Source: Podila epigama (lineage: Eukaryota > Mortierellomycota > Mortierellomycetes > Mortierellales > Mortierellaceae). Taken from it: DNA of 11,427 nt. The DNA lies in assembly GCA_015679605.1 (NCBI GenBank), contig JAAAVE010000975.1, forward strand, positions 1 through 11,427, in the 5' to 3' direction. Positions 6,023-11,427 of the stretch are shown here, one piece after another. The notes beneath the pieces are model-generated. The model searched no databases. It was not told the DNA's origin and worked only from the letters and a program-made list of their open reading frames with translations. The translations under genes and the position numbers were made by a program. The stretch's first letter is position 1; each line of letters starts with the position of its first letter.

Positions 6023-8295
6023 ATGGATACTAAGGGTTTGCCTTTGATACCAAACCTGAAAGTGCACCGGAACTCAAAGACGGTGCTACTGCTTGGATTG
6101 GTGATAATACTAGCTGGCTGTGCCCAAGCTCAAGGTAAAAAAAAAAGGAAGCTAAGAAAATGCAATACTACCTTGGTTGCAACCTGTAAAACGAAATATC
6201 CTATTCTTTCTGTTTTTGCGATACAAACCATCCACCTTCCGTGATATTCCTTTTAGCAAACACACCACAATCTTCACAACAAGACACATCTGGACATGAA
6301 GTGGGAAGCACGGGAGCGATAGCGTCCGTGAAGAGTGGGCACGGTCAGGAGAAGGGCGACCAGGGCGATACATCATTCGGTCCGTTTATTCGGGTCCCAG
6401 TCGTCGACGGTGTTGCTTTGGTACAGAGTAGTCATACTGTAGAAGACGGTCATAATGGTGTTCGGGTTGAAGGCCCTTGGGTCGAGTTAGATCACCAGGC
6501 TGAAATCGACGCTTTATCGGCGGCTGCGGGATCTTCAAGTGCAGATGATGGTGCAAAGATTTTGGCCACTTCACCTCATGACAAAGCAGTGCCTAACAAA
6601 GTGCCAATTGATCCGAGCAAAGAAGGGGAGTCCCCTAACAAGGCGAAAGAAAAGAGCTCTATCTCGACAGCCCTATTTCAACTTTCGGCGGTTGCAGGTG
6701 GTGAATCCGACGATGCACCCATTGCTAGAGTGCCTATCGACGCTGGTGGATTTGAGTTTGAAGGGCTGGACGAGATGGTGCTTGCTGAAGTGATAAAGGC
6801 ACTCGAGGATGAGTATCATATTAACCATGCCTCATTAAGTGATGCACCAAGTCCTTTGAGCGAGGACAAACTGACCAAGCCTGAATCGGAGTCACTGTCC
6901 ACAGAGCAGCAGGAGGAGCAGCAGGAGCAGGAGCAACAACCATCTCAGTCACAACTTGGCAAGACAGATGAAAATGACAGGGATGATATATTCAGTGCCA
7001 GCATCGAGATTGATCGCACGCCGTTCCGTGCTCAAGGAGTGCTCAGGAACCCACTGAACAAAAACCACGATTCATTTGACAGTGACACGGTGTCCGACCG
7101 TGAGATGGAGGTCCAAAAACAGGCTCTTCGACTAAACAAGCATCATCATCATCACCACCACCATCACATCTATTCGAAAAAGATGGCAGATCCTGACATG
7201 TTACAAGATCCACAGCCAGGACAGCAGGTCGATGGTCCTGGACAAGCGCTTCTTCAAGTGCGTGAAAATGACAGCCTAGATGACGAGGATGAAGATGATA
7301 GTGATGAGAATGACACAATCGATGTAGCCTCTGTAAAGCCAATCGAGCCTGCTGCACCACCTCCACCTCCACCACCACTGGTCATCCCAGATACAATTCT
7401 TCAACAAGGCCTGATTCCGACCGTTCAGGGAGCACATCATTGTACACCTCAGTTTTGTGTCAATACTACAGTATCGGACGATGGCAAGTTTGCAACGTTC
7501 CATATAGAACGCGACATGGCCGCAACAGGTTGGATATCACTTGGGATTGGGTATGCGATGACGAATGCAGATCTCATTATCCTTTGGCCTAACCCGACAG
7601 CTGAACAGCCGCGTGGGGCAGTTCTCTCTCGCCGGACGTGCCATGCCTATGTTGAACCACAACTCGTGGGTCGCGTTCGGCCAGGGAGAGATGGGATCAA
7701 GGCAGATGGAGAAAGTGAGGCCCTTTTATACCCATCAAATGAGTACACGCTTCACAACCTCGTTGTCAAATCTGAACCAGAGCTTTCTGCCATGGCAGTC
7801 TTCCCCAACCCCAAAAAATTCATTGTCCAATTCACACGTCCCATCAAGACCCGGAACCGAGCTTTCAAGTTGACACCTGGTAGAGAACAGGATTTCTGCT
7901 GGGCTTATTCACCAAAACCCATCTCACCCGATTCTGTGGCGGATCCGGGAGCGCATATTGCACAGCATCTGAGTGTAGGATCCTTCGCCATGGACGTCGC
8001 CGCGAATCAACCACATTTGAAGCAGGTGCTGGTGAAACTTCAGGAAGAGGATGCGATCGAGGAAAAAGAGGAGCAGGCTCGCAAGGCAAAGGAACTGGAG
8101 GAGAGCAATAGACGACTCCAGGCAGAAGAGGATGCCGCGAATGGTGAAGGAGGAAAGAAGAAAAAGCATCGAGTGTCAGCACAACACAAGGCCAAGAGTG
8201 GCACAGCTTCATCATCATTATTTTCATCCAATGCTTGGTTGCTCCAGGGCTTATCCTGTCTGACAGCGGTGGCTGTCCTGTATCTTTTTCGTTAA
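6023..8295 (+). CDS. Secreted/GPI-anchored DOMON-domain protein, two exons
   Basis: A 716-aa surface protein; exons are 6023-6134 and 6257-8295. A signal peptide is visible (VLLLGLVIILAGCAQA, about residues 21-36, after a basic stretch). Residues 39-430 are mostly disordered: Gln/Glu-rich near 254-266, nine histidines at 333-341, an acidic block at 379-390 and seven prolines at 405-411. The DOMON domain spans about 433-620, with C433, C438, C499 and C585 free to form disulfides and the typical GWISLGIGYAMTNADLIILWP segment. M472 and H608 (IAQHLSVGSFAMDV) are candidate heme b ligands by analogy with cytochrome-type DOMON domains. A charged coiled coil (627-665) and a KKKKH patch follow. The last 23 residues are hydrophobic after small residues (S685, G686), which fits a GPI signal or a tail anchor. 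No cytochrome b561 domain follows, so if heme-bound it would act alone or with a partner. The function is not known. Confidence 0.88.
6135..6256 (+). other. Intron of the DOMON gene (122 nt, phase 1)
   Basis: Donor GTAAAA and acceptor CCTTTTAG. The join GCT CAA G|CA AAC ACA places the junction exactly at the end of the signal peptide (AQA-NTPQ). The frame continues open upstream of the acceptor to a GTG at 6241, but that version lacks the signal peptide. Confidence 0.85.
7141..7167 (+). repeat. CAT/CAC trinucleotide tract coding nine histidines
   Basis: An in-frame CAT/CAC run inside the predicted extracellular region of the DOMON protein. It uses both His codons (CAT x4, CAC x3, CAT, CAC), so it is not a pure microsatellite. 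That mixture hints that the histidines, rather than only the DNA repeat, have been kept. Confidence 0.85.
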
Positions 8296-8644
8296 GATGC
8301 GAATTGGAAAACGAATCTGGACTGCAGTTGTAGGCATGCTGACTGGAGGGCATCGTCATCAAGCCTCACGGCCATATGTCGAGCTCACCAGGATGGAGAG
8401 TCACCAAGAATAGCTTTCTTTTGGATTGCTTTTATATCAAAAATATAACATTACAAGAAAGAAAGAAAAAAAAAAAAAATAGGAAAAATGCTGTATTGAT
8501 AATGCTCTAAGGTAATGTTTGCTTTTGATCTATGGTTACAGAGAAATATGAAGAGTGGGGAAGAAGTGTACCGATTGAGAAACAAAGAGAGTTATGAGAA
8601 AGAAAGAGAGAGAAAAAAAAAGAGACTCCAGACGACAACACATC
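8296..8644. other. Convergent 3' intergenic region
   Basis: It lies between the stops of the DOMON gene (+) and the eEF3-family gene (-) and must hold both 3' UTRs. There is an A-rich stretch (8451-8487, including A14) and a purine-rich stretch (8585-8630). No perfect AATAAA is seen on either strand; ATATAAAAG on the - strand near 8434 is a weak variant. No gene is evident. Confidence 0.6.
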
Positions 8645-11191
8645 TTAGTCCGAGTCGGTATCTGGAGGATGAGGAGTGCCCTTGTCACTGGCAAGCCACT
8701 CCAAATGGCGCAGACGACGGCGGACCTCCTGTGCCTTAATATCGTTTCTGCTCTTCTTCTTCTTCTTGTTTACAACAACAATGGGCTTCTCTGCGTCCTC
8801 AAAGTTGGACTCTTGGACAGCAGTCTTGCCGTTGATCTTGAGCTCTCCAGCATTCACAGACCAGGTCTCGGGGCACAGGGCACCCAAGAACTCAGTGTTG
8901 TGGGAAATCATGATCACAGAGCCAGTCCAGTTGCGAATAGCCACGGCCAAACCTCCAAGGGACTCGCGATCCAAGTAATTGGTAGGCTCGTCCAGAACCA
9001 ACATATGAGGGTTGTTCCACATAGCAGCAGCAATAACAACCTTGACCTTTTGTCCTCCAGAGAGTCCGGAGATCATGTTGTGGTCAGCAATGTCTCCATC
9101 AAGACCGACATCTTCCAAATGCTTACGGATGCTGGCAGGAGACAGGTCACGGTAACCGAGACCCTCACGCGACGCCTCGCGGTCATCGAACTGACGAACA
9201 AGCTTGTCGAATCCAAGCTCAAGGAGCTTCTCACGAGGCATCCAGGTGTTGAACTTGTGGACATGGTTCTTCCACTTGATCTCATACTGATAAGACTTCT
9301 TCAGCTTCTGGCGACCCATGATCTGCTCAACCTGACGCTTGCTGCCGTCGTTTCCAATAACCCATGTCTCCATCTGAGCCATCTCCTCAGGTGTCATGGC
9401 CACAGTAGGCTTCTCAAGAACCTCACGATCGGCACCGCCCTGGTAACGCCATTGGATATAAGCGTTGGGGGTCTTCTCCAAGTGCTGTTCCAAATGGTGG
9501 AAGGCATGCTGAGCTACGTATCCGATACGGAGGTTGGGGTGTCTCCAGACAGTGCCCTCCTGGGGGAAGGCCTCGCCAGTCAAGAGCTTGATCATAGTCG
9601 ACTTGCCTGCTCCGTTGGGTCCAATGACACCAACACGGGAAGAGAGCGAGAGTTGAACAGAGACGTTGCGCATCGAGGGCTTGGATGCTCCTGGGTAAGT
9701 GTATGTGCAGTTGGTCATTTTCATAATAGCCTTGGTGTTGGACTTGACACCGACCAGGAATGAAGGCTTGGGGAACTCAAACTTGACGGATGTGGCCGCG
9801 AGGGTATAGTAAGATTTGGCCTCCGGCTTGACCTTGACAAACTCCGAGAGGTTACCCTTGTACATCTTCAGCTTCTTGCGCTCGTAGTGGAGAATGTTTG
9901 TGCAGACATTGTCGAGGAATCCAGAGTCGTGGGAAACAATAATCGAGGTGACATTGGTCTGGGAGATGAGGTACTCCTCGAGCCACTTGATGTTGGCAAC
10001 ATCCAAGTGGTTAGTAGGTTCGTCCAACAACAGAATATCAGCATTCATCAACATGGCACGGGCCAACTCGAGCTTCATCTTCCAGCCTCCGGACAAAGAC
10101 GAGACAGTGTTCTTTTGCATATCCTCTGTGAAGCCGACGCTGAGCAGAGCATTGACGACATCGGCGCGAGGAGTGTTAGCGAGCTTGACGTCTGAGGCGA
10201 CAAAGTCAACAATAGCCATCTCGCCCTGGTCACCCTGGAGAGAGTGCTCAACAAAGACGGTACGGAGAACATCAGAAGATGGGAAGCCATCGAGCTTGCC
10301 AAGAGAGATGGCACGCATGAGGGTCGACTTGCCGGCACCGTTGGGACCGCAAAGACCATAGCGATGTCCACGGTGGAGCTTGAGCTTGGTGTGGTTCAAC
10401 AACATCATACCACCATAAGCAAGCGAAAAGTCAATGTTGCAAAGCTCCTCGCCCTCCTCCGTATCCTCAGCAGCGCGTTCGCCATTGATTTGACGGTCAA
10501 CCTCAATATAGTGCTGAGCAATGGTATCGATGACGGCAGTGGTGTCATCAGCAGGGAGGAATGCGGACAAGTATGGGGCGAGAATTGAGTTCCATTCACG
10601 AGCAGACAAGTTCTCCTCCTTGAGCAGGACAATGGAAAGGGCAGCGACATGGGTCTTGACTACGTCAAAGAAGGAGGGGAAGAAGCCAAACTTTGAGATG
10701 GCCTTGTTGACAATAGTGCGGGCTTCGGTCTCTGTTGGGACGATCGAGTTGGGCTGGGTTGAAGGGTCGGCCTTGGTGGCGCCTCCTGCCTTAATGAGAG
10801 TGTTCTTGGCAGCGGTGGCGAGGGCACGGATTTCGGGGATGGCAGCGACATCGATGATACGCTCAAGGCCGGGGAGAAGGTCGGGCAAGAATTGTCCAGC
10901 CTCTGCAAGCTCGTCAAGGACCCCGCAGAGGCTGTCGACGATGATGGAGGTCTGGCGCTGGATATGGCCACCACGCTCGTTGAGGGCACGGACCAAGAGA
11001 GGGACCATGATGGCGAGGGCAGGGCCGTTCATGTCAGCAACAAAAGTGGTGGCTGAGAGCTTTTCCATGACCTGAGGCACCTTCTCGGGATGAGCCATGC
11101 ACTCGCACAAATCCTTGAGATGACGAGCAATATCAGGGTTTCCACCAACGTTGCACACACGCAACATAGTCTTTGTAGCTTGGTCAGCAAC
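8645..11191 (-). CDS. eEF3-family tandem ABC (ABC-F) translation ATPase, New1/Elf1-like, 5'-partial
   Basis: A cytosolic ribosome-associated ATPase. eEF3 helps release E-site tRNA and supports translocation, and New1/Elf1 is its paralogue acting late in translation. The visible 848 residues start at an acceptor (AAAATAG|GTTGCTGAC); the first ~180 residues lie beyond the window. In order: HEAT repeats (1 to ~235), ABC1 with GPNGAGKST (282-290), LSGGW, and LDEPTNHLD (389-397), then ABC2 with GPNGAGKST (524-532), a chromodomain insertion (YEIKWKNHVHKFNTWMPREK, from ~635), LSGGQ (710-714) and LDEPTNYLD (733-741). Both ATP sites look intact. The chromodomain is short, without the longer loop of canonical eEF3, and is followed by FDDREASREG. 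The tail is KKKKK plus an Arg-rich helix and an acidic end (DTDSD). These details suggest the New1/Elf1 branch rather than eEF3 itself, from recall of family features, not an alignment. The coding part seen has no intron. The ATG at 11167 is internal. Confidence 0.93.
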   Translation of the reverse strand, partial: VADQATKTMLRVCNVGGNPDIARHLKDLCECMAHPEKVPQVMEKLSATTFVADMNGPALAIMVPLLVRALNERGGHIQRQTSIIVDSLCGVLDELAEAGQFLPDLLPGLERIIDVAAIPEIRALATAAKNTLIKAGGATKADPSTQPNSIVPTETEARTIVNKAISKFGFFPSFFDVVKTHVAALSIVLLKEENLSAREWNSILAPYLSAFLPADDTTAVIDTIAQHYIEVDRQINGERAAEDTEEGEELCNIDFSLAYGGMMLLNHTKLKLHRGHRYGLCGPNGAGKSTLMRAISLGKLDGFPSSDVLRTVFVEHSLQGDQGEMAIVDFVASDVKLANTPRADVVNALLSVGFTEDMQKNTVSSLSGGWKMKLELARAMLMNADILLLDEPTNHLDVANIKWLEEYLISQTNVTSIIVSHDSGFLDNVCTNILHYERKKLKMYKGNLSEFVKVKPEAKSYYTLAATSVKFEFPKPSFLVGVKSNTKAIMKMTNCTYTYPGASKPSMRNVSVQLSLSSRVGVIGPNGAGKSTMIKLLTGEAFPQEGTVWRHPNLRIGYVAQHAFHHLEQHLEKTPNAYIQWRYQGGADREVLEKPTVAMTPEEMAQMETWVIGNDGSKRQVEQIMGRQKLKKSYQYEIKWKNHVHKFNTWMPREKLLELGFDKLVRQFDDREASREGLGYRDLSPASIRKHLEDVGLDGDIADHNMISGLSGGQKVKVVIAAAMWNNPHMLVLDEPTNYLDRESLGGLAVAIRNWTGSVIMISHNTEFLGALCPETWSVNAGELKINGKTAVQESNFEDAEKPIVVVNKKKKKSRNDIKAQEVRRRLRHLEWLASDKGTPHPPDTDSD

Positions 11192-11427
11192 CTATTTTCG
11201 TATTCAGTAAAAAGGGAAAAGTAGTTGCAGGTGAGTTGTCTGGTCCATCTGTCTGTCTGTGTGTCTGTCTGTGTGTCTTTGATTGTCTGTTTGTCTGTCT
11301 GTTTGTCTGTCTGTCTGCTGTCTGCCTGTTTGTCTGTTTGTCTGTTTGTCTGTTTGCCTGTTTGCCCGTCTGCCAGTCTTCCCATCTGTCCATGACCAGC
11401 CTAAGCCTGTCTGTACTAGCATATGTT
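11192..11427 (-). other. Intron of the eEF3-family gene, cut by the right edge
   Basis: On the gene strand it ends ...ACTGAATACGAAAATAG, with a pyrimidine-rich zone and a branch-like TACTGAAT before the acceptor. The exon then opens in phase 0 with VADQATKTMLRV, which fits the eEF3 HEAT region. The donor is not in the window. Frames across this stretch only translate the microsatellite. Confidence 0.75.
11247..11373 (+). repeat. TGTC/TGTT tetranucleotide microsatellite
   Basis: About 125 bp of TGTC-type repeats (CTGT/TTGT/GTGT variants) lying roughly 55-180 nt upstream of the intron's splice acceptor. The right half (about 11330-11370) settles into an 8-bp period TGTCTGTT, so a higher-order unit has formed on the 4-bp repeat. 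On the gene strand it reads as GACA/AACA. Confidence 0.92.

Noticed and set aside
6241-6256. GTG at 6241 as start of the DOMON protein
   Set aside because: A spliced ATG exon at 6023 gives a clear signal peptide and a clean splice junction, and GTG starts are not expected in nuclear fungal genes.
7865-8362. 165-codon - strand frame opposite the DOMON C-terminal half
   Set aside because: It is the antisense shadow of conserved DOMON and coiled-coil coding sequence.
8594-9763. Long + strand open frame (389 codons) opposite the eEF3-family gene
   Set aside because: It is antisense to conserved ABC2 and chromodomain coding sequence, its translation resembles no family, and it arises from the codon use of the real gene.
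11029-11422. Three - strand frames of Gln/Thr/Asn/Arg-rich repeats
   Set aside because: They are translations of the intronic tetranucleotide repeat in different frames, with no family support.
1-11427. tRNA, rRNA, CRISPR arrays, transposons or long terminal repeats
   Set aside because: None was seen by eye. The only repeats are the leader triplication, the 13-bp 3' UTR repeat, homopolymer runs and the microsatellite.

Overview
The window looks like nuclear DNA from an early-diverging fungus, most likely Mucoromycota and perhaps Mortierella-like. Four reasons support this. Genes are dense and carry short GT..AG introns (98 to 164 nt). One promoter has a TATA box, a pyrimidine run and a G-poor leader. 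Gene ends are AT-rich. The gene set combines a Na,K-ATPase-like (type IIC) pump with the fungus-typical eEF3 family. The phylum is inferred from general character, not from a search.

Layout: (1) a type II P-type cation ATPase on the + strand, cut by the left edge, visible from about 135 to 3141 with one intron. (2) About 800 nt of non-coding DNA (3142-3950) holding a chain of perfect palindromes, stress/cAMP-type sites, a TATA box and a leader made of three copies of a ~45-nt G-poor unit. (3) A 176-aa Ser/Arg-rich protein of unknown function, with a tandem UGUA-containing repeat just before its poly(A) signal. (4) A four-exon MTH1-type Nudix hydrolase (223 aa) with a Ser/Thr-rich insertion near its C-terminus. 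(5) A two-exon secreted or surface DOMON-domain protein (716 aa) with a signal peptide, a nine-histidine tract, a coiled coil and a GPI-type tail. (6) On the - strand, convergent with (5), an eEF3-family tandem ABC ATPase (848 residues visible) that closely resembles the New1/Elf1 branch. Its 5' part lies past the right edge. (7) Its upstream intron, which contains a long TGTC/TGTT microsatellite.

The genes do not form a pathway. This is an ordinary mosaic of housekeeping and accessory fungal genes: ion transport, nucleotide-pool sanitation, surface redox or heme binding, and translation. I see no mobile element, CRISPR array, tRNA, rRNA or clear biosynthetic cluster, and no convincing new multi-gene system. 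The most unusual items are the palindrome chain and triplicated leader in front of the Ser/Arg-rich gene, the altered cation-binding residues of the ATPase, and the composite DOMON surface protein.
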